Assembly: GCF_000165425.1 (NCBI RefSeq)
Contig: NW_001798955.1
Location: 62,001-126,000, forward strand
Origin: Paramecium tetraurelia
Lineage: Eukaryota; Ciliophora; Oligohymenophorea; Peniculida; Parameciidae
Reading direction: 5' to 3'
Length of the DNA: 64,000 nt
A program made the translations under genes and the position numbers. Below, one piece after another: positions 51,298 through 63,849 of this stretch (position 1 is the stretch's first letter; every line of letters starts with the position of its first letter). Under the pieces are notes generated by a model. It saw only the letters and a list, made by a program, of their open reading frames with translations. It was not told where the DNA came from and did not search any database.

Positions 51298-52257
51298 ATC
51301 AATCTATAATTAATAAAAAATATAATAATATTAATGATATATTAAATCTTGATTCGATTAATAATACCATTTACCGACAAAAAACCTATGCAAGAAAAAG
51401 AATCTATTTATTTTAATTATATCCTAAACAGTTCAGTTAATATAATAAATTCTCTCCTCTGTTTTAAGATTCTCTATTCAATGGTACTAATTCTATCAAC
51501 AAACAAATTCATCATAACCCATAACTGTGTAAGACAAAATTCAAATACTAATACTAATTGTTTAATAAAAAATCAAAAATTTATTTAATCAAATTTATTT
51601 TATATTCTGCTAATACCTTTGAGAATCATTATCTAATAATTCATTTTTTAAATTGAAATCATTATTATTTATTTTGATTTTTTCAATATCACCGAAACAT
51701 TTTTTCGCATCTATATTGAATCTCAAAATGTCAATTTGCTACATGCTTCATTTTCTTAACTTACTTACTTATGTATTTTTATAAAGAATTTATAATATAT
51801 ATATATATGTTATTATTAAATTATTGATTTAGATAATAAATTTGAAGCATGATAGTATTTTATCAAAATTTATTTCTCAACCATTCTAACCAGGATGTTA
51901 TTAATAGGATATATAATTCAAATGAATTTAAGCTATAAATATCATTCCCATTATTTGTTATATGTATTACAAAAATTAAAAATCCTTTATTAATTATGTA
52001 ATTCTATGTAATAAAGTTGATACCTTCTTTTGTTGAGATTTATTATCTTAAGTTTATAATATCTGCAATATTAAGACTTGTTGATTAAGTATGATTGCAA
52101 TTGAAAATTCGGATAAAAAGATTTATTCTTATTATCAATATCAAATTTGATAATAAGAATGAATAAATTTATATAACAAAGGTATTTTCCATATTATCAA
52201 TTTTATATTTTCAAGTTGCTTCATTCTAGATAGTGTCCATCCATAAAGTATTAAGAA
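51298..52257. other. Sparse region, about 960 bases
   Basis: No gene that I can support. A minus-strand frame at about 51.51-51.35 kb (FVDRISTIEQRILKQRREF) looks protein-like and could be an orphan exon of the neighbouring gene, but no normal intron joins them. The rest is plain AT-rich sequence including a short (TA)n run near 51.80 kb. Confidence 0.35.
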
Positions 52258-52354
52258 ATGAAGTTTTTCGATTATGAAAGAAATTAGTATTTTTGAAAAA
52301 TAGATGCCAATTAAAATGAAAAATCAATTAGATAGTATATGAAAAACGGCTTAT

Positions 52355-53713
52355 ATGAAGAATTCCTTCAAATTTTCGAGGGAAAAAAATAATTTTAAGC
52401 TTGAACATTTATTTTCAGTTTACCTGAATAATCCTTGGACGAACTCAAATTTAAGAGTATTTAAATCTTCATAACAGAATAGTTCTAGCGAATAGAGGAA
52501 AAACTTTGAAGGTCCATTGTAAACATAGCAATAGGGAAATGGTCTAGTTCACTTTAAATTAGTTTTCCCAAGAAAATGTAGCAATAAAATTAGAAGACAA
52601 GTAATATAAATGGAAATTTGTCTCAGGTAAATAAAATTAATAGCGATAGTTATTAATTAATTATTAATGAGTAATTTTAAAAGAAATGATAATTTTCTAA
52701 AAAGGAAAATCCTTACAAAGCCTATTTTGGACATCCAGAATTAGATGTTTTGTTGGGTAATATCTTTAAAAGGGTAGATCATTTTTATTGAGTAAGACAC
52801 ATCAACCACCATTTATAAATAATTCTTGAGATATTGTATTGGTTATTCATTTCACAAAAATCATATTTCAATTATTTTTGATCAGTTTTGTGAACAATGG
52901 TCTAAAATCGTTCCTAAAAAATAAATTGAAAGCTTATAACATTAAGAATAAAAAGAATTACAACATAAGATTGCTTGCCAATACAATTAAATGTAATAGT
53001 AATTCACCATTAAGAATATTGATTCCTCTATATTTTATTTGGATTTATCTAAATCAGAAACTGAATAGGCTGTTGAAAATTACTGAAAACTAAATAATTA
53101 TGATGAAATAAATAACTTATAATAATTCTTACAAATTATTACTAAAAAATACTAAAAATTATTAAAGACAAGCACTGATACAACAATTAAAAAATTAATT
53201 ATTCATGATTTTTGGGATAAGATACCGTATAATCAATAAGAACTCTATCAATTTTTGTATTCATTGAAAGTGTTAATACGATCATCGTATATCCTCTGTG
53301 TTCTAACTCTTCCTGAAAGAATAACAGATTTAATGTAGTTTTGTGATTTTTACATTACAATCACTTAACTTTTTGGAAACAAAGAATTTTCTGAATTTCA
53401 AGGAATGATCAAATTAGATAAAATTGTGTGGTGTGGTTCTCTAAAGTAAGTATAATTAGATAATGATAAATGGGGAATCAAAATTACATAAAAGTAATTG
53501 AAAATAGAATAATTATATGAGACAGCAATAGAGGTTGATTCAGAGGAGGAACAAAGAAGAAAAATAAAATTGACCAATTTTGATGTTTAATTAAATAATT
53601 AAGATAAATATTTTTATGATAATGAATCATATTTAATCTAGATAATAATTAAAATCATCAGATATAAATTAATCATTATTTTAAAGCCTTTGAATAATTA
53701 TAGAATAATTTGA
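52355..53713 (+). pseudogene. ELP4: ELP4-like gene, apparently disrupted
   Basis: Similarity to Elongator subunit ELP4 (PAXNEB) is clear in pieces. These are YFGHPELDVLLG (about 52.73 kb), IIFIEQDTSTTIYKQFLRYC, HKIACQYNQM and FYLDLSKSE, then QFLYSLKVLIRSSYILCVLT, EFQGMIKLDKI and KITQKQLKIEQL. They do not form one intact frame. The GHPELD block is in a different frame from the open frame running in from ATG 52355 and out into IIFIEQD. The return junction would need a 16-nt intron, and no normal intron explains the entry. An in-frame TGA at about 53.08 kb (after QAVENY) also has no AG downstream within intron range. The downstream frame stays open for about 200 codons. It may be a recently decayed paralogue, or a gene with sequence errors or unusual splicing. 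Confidence 0.55.
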
Positions 53714-53869
53714 TAAATTTAAAATTTATTATAATGGTGTTATTCCTTATATAATATTAATTTGTAAGAATATCTCATACTTGATTACCAATAATAATCA
53801 TTAGACCAATTACTAACTTTTATTATTCAATCTATTTTATTATATTTTAATAATTTTAATAATACATTA

Positions 53870-54157
53870 ATGGATAAATCGGTTAAAATTAATGAAAAGG
53901 GAATGGGAATTACGGATTAAATTTAGAATGAAATAGTCACAATTGTTAAAAATGCAATCTAAGTGCATAAACAATATTTGGGTGAGGTCTGCAACTAAAT
54001 TGCAAATGTATTGTGTCAAAAATATGGAGGCTGGTGGTGTTGCTTTGTAACAGACAAGGATGCCAATTATGGATCGAGATTATTTAACTTTGATCATATG
54101 TACCTAGATGCAACGATTGAATAGAGGAGATTCACAATTTTTAAATCAGCAAAATGA
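53870..54157 (+). CDS. LC8-type dynein light chain, divergent
   Basis: 95 residues, no intron, close to the usual 89-residue LC8 size. The helix-strand order matches: EIVTIVKNAIQVH, NQIANVLCQKYGGWWCCFV (family: IKKEFDKKYNPTWHCIVG), NYGSRLFNFDHMYLD and the final strand RFTIFKSA (family: ILLFKSG). LC8 proteins dimerise and act as hubs in axonemal and cytoplasmic dyneins. Ciliates have many paralogues. The swap of THETKHF-type residues for SRLFNFDHMY marks a divergent member. Confidence 0.8.
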
Positions 54158-54325
54158 TTATTACAATTATAACCAAATCAACTTATTAATTGTAATTATA
54201 AATTGATGTGGTCAAGAGGTCAAATGTGTTAGAATTAGGTTATTTCATTAAGTAATCAAATTCAATTGGGCGTCAACATTTCTTTTAGTGGCAATTATAT
54301 ATTCTTATAAAATATACTTATTTAA

Positions 54326-56488
54326 TCATTTCTTAGCACTTACAGGTCGTTTAACACCATTACTTTATTTATTTACTACTGCCGATTATGGTCTTTATAC
54401 ATAATGTTATTAATTAAATTATTAAGATTCGTCTTGTTGGAGATCGTAAAACTATTACTAATCAATAGTTTATCTTTTCATATCAGCTTAATAATATTTT
54501 CCGTCTGTTCCTTTAACCTAAGATAAAGAGAAAACATTACTCTTTATTAATTGGTAGTGCTACAACTAAGACAATTAATTGGATAAAGTTTTTTAGTGTT
54601 GATTCCTATAATTTAATCTGTGGGAGGAGAGGCTGATTATTAGAAATTCATAGGCGATTTTTTTAATTGGACTATTTTAAAGATATAAGAGAATACCTTA
54701 TAAGGCTTCTATTTCTCTTCTTAAATAGTTGATAGTTTCCATAGCTTATCCTAATCTTGTTTCTAAATTAAATAATTCTCTCTTCACGTCGTCTTCATTG
54801 GCTTTGACTTTCACTTACCTCATTAATCCATTAATGTCAACATCTCTAAATATTCTAGTCACTCTTCTTTCGATTTCATTTGCATTTTCAACTTTATGGC
54901 CTATGTCTTAGAGATCTTTTTGTATTTTTCTAATTTTATCATCTTCTAGACTTCCCTGTTATTGGAATTGCTCAAACATTCTATTGATTTCATCTTTGGT
55001 GACATATTTAGATTCTTCTGGAGTTTATGATTATTGTTGTTATTATTATTATTATTAATATAATTATGAAAAGAACTGGAAACTATCATAACGTGATTTG
55101 AATTCTGCATCAAGAGTTTCCCAATGCACATTATTTCTGATTGACATTTCTTCTAATTTTTTGATGTCTCCTTCAAGAGTGCATATTTTATGAGGATCAA
55201 TTTTTGATAACAAATAGGCTACATTTTCTGCATTTAAATTCATATCCTTTAATGCTTCAACTCTTTCTTTGGCTTCATCATTCAATCTTTAAATTCCATC
55301 TTCTAATTATTTAATTTTTTATCTATGTTGATCTAATTGATTAGAAACATCCAATTTATTTATAGCAGTGGCTAATCTGCTATTTATATCTATTATCTTA
55401 TCTCCTTATTGTTTATTCTGCTCTACTAATTTATCAATTAAGTTGATTTTAGACTTTAATCTTGAAAATATTGATATAAATTTACAAGTCGTTCATTTCA
55501 TTTAATTATAACTTTAATTTTGATTACTTCTCTCCAACTGTGTCATCAATGCCTTTAATTTAACTTCTAATATAGGCTATGTCCTATTAAAATTTAATCA
55601 ATTGATCATTATTTTACATTTGTTGAATCTAATATTAAATATTTTAATGTACTTCTTTCAATATTTTATCTTCACTAGTTCTAATAGCCTCATTAACAAA
55701 TTCTTCATTTGTTCTTTTCAATAATAGATCTTAGCAATCATGTATTTTCCATAAAGTTTTTCTTAAATATAAACTAATTCAGTATACCTTTCTACATCTC
55801 GAACTGCCTCTTCAAATTTCTATATATCAGTCGATAGCTTCTTCTCAACAGTGTCTAATTCATTTCTACCATTCTTCTATAAATCTTCAATCTATTATTC
55901 TAATTGATTTTTTTATTTCCTCATCTTCTCTTTACATTCTTTAGTATCAAACTTTGTTAACATATCATTTTCCAATTTTGTTAAACGTTAATCTTGTCTC
56001 TACAATATGTATCAATATCTACCTTCTTTTCTCTATAAAGATGTTAAATCATTGAGATAACTGAAAATAATTTTCCTCTGAATTCAGTTATAATTTTCTC
56101 CAATGCCCCCTTTCCATACTTTTACTTCCCTTATATTTGTGTTATGTATGTGCTTAACTAAGTTGATAATTCTTTTTCTATATCCTTGTCTGAAAAGTGC
56201 AATGAATCGCTTAATAATTGAAACTACTCTTGAACCTAATTTAGATCTAATGTTAACTAATAAAATAATTTCGTTGGGCCCAAGCAATTTCTTTATTCCT
56301 TCAATCTCCACCGTATGATTGTCAAGGTCAGCTTAGACTCCTTCTAAAAATTGTTTCAAATGATCATAATTAACATCCAATTTAAATAACGAAACTCCTT
56401 TCAAACTCAACTCATCTATTAATGAATATTGAACCATACCTCCCAACTCTTTTCTGCTTTTAGAACTTCCTTTGCTTTTATTATCCAT
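54326..56488 (-). CDS. Coiled-coil protein with RPxSA C-terminal motifs (672 aa)
   Basis: Seven exons joined by introns of 22 nt (56236), 23 nt (56000), 26 nt (55762), 25 nt (55461), 25 nt (54672) and 23 nt (54518), exactly divisible by three. After a basic start (MDNKSKGSSKSRKELGG) the protein is a long coiled coil (for example KLSTDIQKFEEAVRDVE and KIIDINSRLATAINKLDVSN). A Gln run near 55.04 kb is encoded by TAA codons. A Ser/Gln-rich tail with RPQSAV and RPVSAKK ends it. Repeated RPxSA-type ends occur in ciliary and cytoskeletal ciliate proteins, so a ciliary or basal-body location is plausible. No enzyme domain is seen. Confidence 0.82.
55027..55058 (-). repeat. TAA/CAA triplet run encoding polyglutamine
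   Basis: A short TTA/TTG triplet run (sense: TAA codons then CAA) inside the coiled-coil gene. With TAA read as Gln it encodes about nine glutamines. It is polymorphism-prone like any microsatellite. Confidence 0.75.
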
Positions 56489-56580
56489 TTGATTTAATAA
56501 TATATAATAATTATATAAATAACTCTTTGTCTTATTACACTAGACAATTCAAACACACTCTTACATAAATAATTTTATAA

Positions 56581-58216
56581 TCAGAAATCATCATCTCGAA
56601 AATTTTATTCTAATACTTGCTTAAATTGATTTAAATTGATGTTCACACTTTTATTTGATGCAAATAGTTTAAAAGTTTCAAAAATTTCCCAATCACTTAA
56701 AGTAGAATCGTAATTCCTAACAATAGGTTTATTTAATACAGCATCATATTGGTGAAATCTTGATAGCTCATTGTGTTTGAGGATGTTGCAAATTTCTAAA
56801 ATAACTCAACTAAATTTAAATTGTTTATCTTTATTTCTTCATATAGTATTTAAATCAGTTATCTGTCTTAACTAAGTTCATTCTATTATAGAACCTATTA
56901 GACTTAACCTTTTTCAGGTGCTCCATAGATAGTGTTTGAACCACTTCTAATATCTGTTTCCTATTAACAAATCTAGAATATATGAGATTATAACATCATG
57001 TTTGATAAGCCAATCTAAAAGATTTTTGCATGTGACTTTTCCTATATACTCTTCATCAATAATTTTAAAGATATAATGAATTTATTCCTCTAACAAATTC
57101 TCATTTATAGCAAGGAAAATTCCAATAAAGTCTTCAATATCAAGAATTCGATCCTCATCCTCAGCCAATTATCTTAGTAATTCGTTGATACTAAGCGATT
57201 AAGTTACGGATTATTGTCTCATGCTCATTGCTATAGACAATTCTTTTTCCTATCATTCATAAATTATGTACTTCGAATAAAGCACCTACTAAACGAGCTT
57301 AGCTAAAATCTTATGCAAAAATTGGATGAATAAATACTTCTTCCCAACTAATTCTATCCACTAAAAATATAAAATCATTAACCTTCTTAAATAGCCAAGC
57401 ATTTGGAAATAAAATCTTTCACTCCATTTGATACTTGATTGATAGAATCATGGAATACAAGAGGTTAATTATTAATATTTTTAACTAATTACGGAATTGA
57501 TGAGGCTACCCAGGGAGCTTAGAAATTAATAAAAATATTCAATACTTTATCCATAAAGTATTTCATAGAACAGAAATCCTAAAGACCAAATATCACATTT
57601 CATGGAGTATTTTTCATTTCTTAATATTTATGGACTCATGTACAATGGTGTTCCTACTTGTGATTGCAATGTGTTTGGATTAAAGTTTTCCACAAATTTT
57701 GAGAAACCAAAATCTATTATATTTAGAATATAAAAAGACCAGCAAGTTTATATGTATTGTTATGTATTAAAATATTTGCAGGTTTTAGATCTCTATGAAT
57801 AATCCTGTACTTGAGTAACTCATAAAAACCTTAAAGAACATCAAGAATGATATTCAATGCCATTTTTTCATCAACCAATTTGTTCTTCTTCAAAAACCTA
57901 GGATAAAAAATGAAATAGACTTGGATAAATCTCCATTCTCACATAATTCTTGAATGATATAGATATTATTTTGAGTCTCCAATACATCTATAAGTTGAAC
58001 TATGTTTTTATGATTTAACTTTTTCATTATATTGATTTCGGTCTTAAGTCCACTTTGACCTTTTGGATCATTAAGCAAATTATCCTTTGCTATCATTTTC
58101 ATTGCCACATAACGATTGCTGTTTAAATCAAAGCCTTGGAAGACAGTGCCAAATGATCCAACACCAAGTACATCAGAGGTAAGGAATGTATAATTATCTA
58201 TGTTTTTTTCAGTCAT
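56581..58216 (-). CDS. ULK/ATG1-like Ser/Thr kinase with C-terminal EF-hand-like region
   Basis: 489 residues. The kinase domain spans residues ~1-270: loop LGVGSFGTV, lysine in VAMKMIAKD, LIDVLETQNNIYIIQELCEN, catalytic IIHRDLKPANIL, ADFGFSK, VGTPLYMSPQIL and GQTPWVASSIPQLVK. This most resembles the ULK/ATG1 family, which is expanded in ciliates. The C-terminal part has helix-loop-helix stretches (AEDEDRILDIEDFIGIFL, IIDEEYIGKVTCKNLLDWL), reminiscent of degenerate EF-hands. Seven introns (23, 26, 28, 22, 22, 22 and 23 nt) restore each kinase motif, and the exon total divides by three. Ciliate ULK-like kinases are mostly linked to cilia rather than autophagy, so the process is uncertain. Confidence 0.88.
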
Positions 58217-58567
58217 TTGGTTTTATGATTTAAAAAAAAAAAGTATTATTTTTGAATACATATTTATTTTGAAATAATATGTCTCTTTTGATAGAATGTA
58301 ATATATATTAATTAATTTGAAACTCGTTAGCCCACAGTTTTAGGCTACAAGACGATGAGATCAATTCTTCCAAAAATCTAGAATTCAAACAATATTACTA
58401 GCACTCTACCATTTATAAATCGCAGCTAAATAATGTTATTGGTAAGCATTTAATAGCAATTTTAATCTGATTACAATTTCAAATTTCCAAATTAAAACCT
58501 TTATAACATCGAAGGATTCTAATAATAATTAAATATAGATTTAACCACACATTGAAAAAAATCAAGT
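58217..58567. other. Divergent intergenic region
   Basis: About 350 bases between the kinase start (minus) and a small gene start (plus). No supported frame, and I saw no tRNA-like fold. Probably promoters of both. Confidence 0.45.
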
Positions 58568-58929
58568 ATGAGTCACTTAGTCTATTTAGTACAAGGATTT
58601 AGTTCCAAATTGTGATAGTTTCAGAATATAAAGTAGATATTCTAGGCCAGAAATTATTTAATTTAATTTAATTAGGAAGTTAATTATTTCCATCTCTTTA
58701 TCAAGCAAATTTAATTTAAAACCACCCAAATTTATGGGTATGATTCAAAGAGTTTATTATTTCTTGATGTTAAGCTGTTGAAACTCTAAAGATTTCAATT
58801 GCTTTAGCTTTGGTATTTTATTTGCTAGTTTTGATTCACTATTGTATGGGTGATAAGATAGATCAGGAAATGGATGGCTTGATGGAATTGACTATCTTTG
58901 GAACCATTTGTATTTAATATAATTTCTGA
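58568..58929 (+). CDS. Small single-pass membrane protein (102 aa), unknown
   Basis: Three exons joined by introns of 30 nt (58589-58618) and 23 nt (58752-58774), exactly divisible by three. Starts MSHLVYLFQNIKQIFQ. A transmembrane helix (ISIALALVFYLLVLIHYC) is followed by an acidic segment (MGDKIDQEMDGLMEL). No family recognised. The helix and exact splicing suggest a real gene, but the short length keeps confidence moderate. Confidence 0.5.
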
Positions 58930-58980
58930 ATATTTATATATATATCTTATTTTAATTATCTGTTCAAATAATAATATTAA

Positions 58981-60082
<1,102 letters not shown>

Positions 60083-60129
60083 AATATATAAATATGTTAT
60101 CTAATATCAATTAGTGTCTCTTCGACATT

Positions 60130-60699
60130 ATGCTTTACAACCCATACTACTTTACTCATGCACAAATTCCATACAATTTCCTCTAGAAGCTCTACATTTT
60201 CCAATTTGCCAATTAAGGTATACTATACCTCTCCTTTATTCAAACATCACTCTTATTTGTTTCCCTTAAACTATTACCTAAACCCAAATACTGGGCAAGA
60301 AACAAGTTTTGGACTATACTCCCCTATTCACAAGGAGCACTTACACTTATTTGGTTTTTCAATCGCTACATCATTCCCAACGAAGGATTTCAATTCGTAT
60401 TTGGCAAATAAATTCAACACATCTAAGAACAAAATCTGCTATAAAAACCTTTACTTTACAATAGACAATACATAATTAACAAGTTGATGTGTTACAATGA
60501 AGATTAATCCAAAACTACATCTAATAAAAAATTATCCCTCAATTAAAAATTAAAGGATGCCAATCAAATCATTATAGATAAATCTCTTGACAATTCTAAA
60601 GTCCGATAAATTTACTAGTTAGAATTCGATCAATAAATATATTCTGATATTCTACTCTATAAAAGAGATTTATAAAGCTATCAATTGAGTCCTCCCTGA
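60130..60699 (+). CDS. Unknown membrane-associated protein (189 aa)
   Basis: An intron-free frame of 190 codons, 47 bases after the PP2A stop on the same strand. Starts MLYNPYYFTHAQIPYNF. Hydrophobic stretches GILYLSFIQTSLLFVSLKLL and GALTLIWFFNRYIIP flank a basic loop (PKPKYWARNKFW), giving two likely membrane helices, followed by a charged Gln/Lys/Asp-rich tail. A different frame over the same bases is also open but far less protein-like. No family recognised. The pairing of two helices with a basic loop resembles small organelle-membrane proteins. Confidence 0.6.
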
Positions 60700-60944
60700 T
60701 TCATGAGAAAATGAGATATTATATATTTATATAAAACGTGAATTCGACTATATCTATTATTTCTTACTATTTCTTAATACTTGTCTTATTTATATTTTTT
60801 TAGTTTTTTAATGAAGGATCTTGTTGTCCCTTTAAACAGTTTTTATTGATTATTATTGTTTACAATTTGTGAGGTGAGACACAATATAATAAATAAATCA
60901 TATTTGAATTGTTAATTTAAGATGATTATTAATCATATGAAATA

Positions 60945-63842
60945 TCATTCTAAGCCTAATATCCAATTTAGTGTATTCAACATTTATTTACATAAATGAT
61001 CGTTATTTCCAATAATTTATATTGTACATTGCATATTCGGTAATACTATAAATTTGATCATGTAATTTTAATTAACATTTGTCAATTCAAAAATGCCACC
61101 TAAATTAATGTATATTATTACAAAGTTTATAAGTGATGTATTTTAATTATCTATCATTAAAATAATCCAATTATTGATCCTAAAATTATTGATATGAATT
61201 GAATTCACATAACTTTGGAAATATTCTAAATTCATTTTAAGTTTTTACTTTTTTAAATAATTTCCTGTTTTTACAATTTTTGGATTCAACAAAAATGTAT
61301 CTCCTCTGAAAATTTATTATTTCTTCTATCTCCATTTTGTTCTAAAGACTTATAAACTTATATCCTTGAAATCCATAAAGGAGACTAATGTTGTTGTTAA
61401 AAAGAAGTTTGATGTTATCTATTTGTTAGCCCACTCAGCTATTAATAAATAAATATTAAAAGTTACCTGAAAATACTACATTCACCAATCTATAATTTTC
61501 AAACTATTTAAAAATTCCTATTACTTCTTATTAAACTTATTGACCTGGTTCAATTTTATCAGGAATCTTATCTGGCTTTAGCCACATCGAAAATTCTTCA
61601 AATATCATAATTTAAATTACGTTTATTATCTCCTTCGAATTACATCTTGCACCTTTCGAAATTTGATTGGGTCTTATTTCCAATATATAAAATTAACTTT
61701 AAATAGTTTTTCTCCTTCAAAGGAACATATTGTAATGCTTATTTTATTCCTACTTAAAGCTAAGGGGAATTTACTAATGCAGCTTTACCCTTTATAGTAG
61801 CGAGTTTAAAACGCTTCTTTTAAGATTCTGATAAACCATATGTATGTAATAACTCAAATTAGGAATTGTCATATTTAGCATACTTTCCTGTATACTACTT
61901 GATTGGTATCTATTGATCCATTTTCAAAGGGAAATATTATTAAGTTAAAGTGGATTAGCTTAATCCATCAAAATTTTCATCAAACTCCTTCTTTTTTGCT
62001 ATATTAGAGTTTAAATGATTCATAGGAGGTTATTCTCTTTTATTTTCTCCATGCAGATAATTTTAGTTTGGCATTTCTAATAAATTATTATTTTTTTCAA
62101 ATTAATTAGCATTAGCTTATTTTTATTGATTTTATTAGTCAAAAGTAGAATAAATGTAGTTCTAATTAATATTATTTTACTATTAGTTTTACTTTTATTA
62201 TTAAAATGATGATTACTAATATTATTATTACTAATATTACTAAAATTACTACTATTATTATTATTATTATTATTATTATTACTGTTAATTTACATATGAT
62301 CCTAATTTTGTTGGTGTCATGTATTACTAATTATCTGGATTGGGAGTTTGAAATTAATTGTTCCAATAATCCTCAATTTCTTTTTATTTTTTCTATTTTT
62401 ATAATTATTCTTCAGCTTCTAATCTATTTTATTCTTATTTTAGTTATTCTAGTTTTAATTGCTCTCTTTTCTTCTCTTCTAATCTTATTTATTCTTACTT
62501 AATTTATTCCTATCTAATTTATTCTTATTTCTCTTGCTCCTTTCTTTCATTCTCCCTTTTTTATTCTTCAATCCTCAACTATTCCTACTTAATTTACTCT
62601 TCTCTAATTTTGGCTAATCTTAATTCTTCTTCTTACTATCTCTTAATTTCTTCTTATTTTTTTTATTCTTCAATTTATTTCTATTATATTTATGAATGTT
62701 ATTATTGTATTTTTGATTCTTCGATAGCTCTTCTTAGCATCTCATCTTCATTTTAAAATTATGAATATTGTTATTACTATAAATTTTGTTACTTTAATTC
62801 TTTCTATTATTTAGGAGGTGGGTAATCAAAATCCTTATTTTATATTTTCTAAATATGAGCTAATGTCTTCTTTTTCAATGAATTATAAGCTCCTGGAGTA
62901 CATTCCTTTTCAAGATAACCATAATAATATTTTTAGAATTTCTATACAAAATCTTTAAGGGAATAGAGTTCTGCTAGTTCATCCTCATTTAAAACGCCAT
63001 CATACTGTTCTGCTTTACGGATGAGATTTTCAAACGACTTTTCCATTACATTCATAGATTCACTATAAGTAACTAAAACTTCATTTATGTATCCCATATC
63101 AGAATCATTAACCAAGGTTTCATTAATCATCTCAATGTCTTATTAAATTGCCTATTTTCTTTGATCTTAAGTAGGATATTTAGTTTACTTAGTTAAAGCA
63201 TGGTTTCATCCCTTTATTTATTATTATCAAGTTGTTTTGAAATAGGTTCTTGGGAAGCCTTATTAGGATCAAATGGCAAAATGAGACTTGATGAAGGTGG
63301 GAATTTAACCTAATATTTTGTATAAGGCATATACTCCCATTTAAAGTAATTCGTCATATTGGATTTTGAATTTAGTGGGTGAACCTTTTGAATCTTTTGG
63401 AAATTTGGTGGCAAGATGTTCAACCAATTCAAGGGCCAAGTTTAAGAATTCAACACTTGATTGGGGATCTAAATTGATATTGGATAGAACCTTATCCTTG
63501 AAATAAATCAGCACCGCGATTGGGATTGCCATCCCCTAATTTATGAGTACAGATATTTCCAATGAATGTCAACAAAGGTCTAGTTTAAATGTATTTGTTT
63601 ATAAATTTGGCAGATTTGATAACGATTGCATCTTTGATAAGCTAAGATATGATTGATAATACTCTCAAGATTAATAATTTCCTCAAGGGTGGTTCATTTG
63701 AATTGAAAACATGGAGAGCATATTCAATGGTGGCATCAATTAATTCAGGGTCATTAGCATGAAGTTTGTCAATGATTTTTTATGCATTTCTATTGTAGGC
63801 AGCTTTGTCTTGAGTGGCAGTTTGTATTTATATTTGTTGCAT
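60945..63842 (-). CDS. GGA-like adaptor: VHS + GAT + polyQ hinge + alpha-adaptin-type appendage
   Basis: 907 residues, eight exons (introns 22 nt at 63469, 25 nt at 63310, 23 nt at 63166, 25 nt at 61596, 28 nt at 61439, 29 nt at 61180, 22 nt at 61100), exactly divisible by three. Residues ~1-165 form a VHS domain ending in the hallmark QYDELLQMGVKFPP. Residues ~205-295 (IEMINETLVNDSD... NVMEKSFENLI ... LNEDELAELYSLKDFV) look like a GAT helical bundle. A Glu/Lys/Gln-rich hinge with a polyQ tract follows. Residues ~650-907 match the two-lobed alpha-adaptin appendage: sandwich NSPQLQVGIKQAL, LYIGNKTQSNFERC, KIEPGQQVQQEVIGIF, and platform FRTKWRQKKQQIF, GIFELTNVNQNYMIKF, MQCTIQIIGNND. VHS/GAT proteins bind sorting signals, Arf and ubiquitin, and alpha appendages recruit endocytic accessory proteins. 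It probably acts in clathrin-coated sorting. Confidence 0.87.
62246..62283 (-). repeat. TAA triplet repeat encoding polyglutamine
   Basis: Forward strand TTA/ATT triplet run. On the coding strand it reads as about twelve consecutive TAA/TAG codons, all Gln in this code, inside the adaptor hinge. More interrupted Gln codons continue to about 62.10 kb. Confidence 0.85.
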
Positions 63843-63849
63843 TAATAAT
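63843..63849. promoter_or_regulatory. 7-base gap between divergent start codons
   Basis: The adaptor ATG (minus) and the CK2-alpha ATG (plus) are separated by seven bases. Both protein starts look plausible, so transcription start sites likely lie inside the neighbouring gene or one true start is further in. Confidence 0.4.

Noticed and set aside
58217-58567. tRNA gene in the divergent gap
   Set aside because: I could not pair a full cloverleaf or find a T-loop consensus.
60158-60475. 105-codon plus-strand frame downstream of PP2A
   Set aside because: A different frame over the same bases gives a 189-residue protein with two membrane helices and a proper TGA, and is far more protein-like.
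62206-62502. Ile/Thr-rich plus-strand frame
   Set aside because: It is the complement of the TAA-encoded polyglutamine hinge of the adaptor gene.
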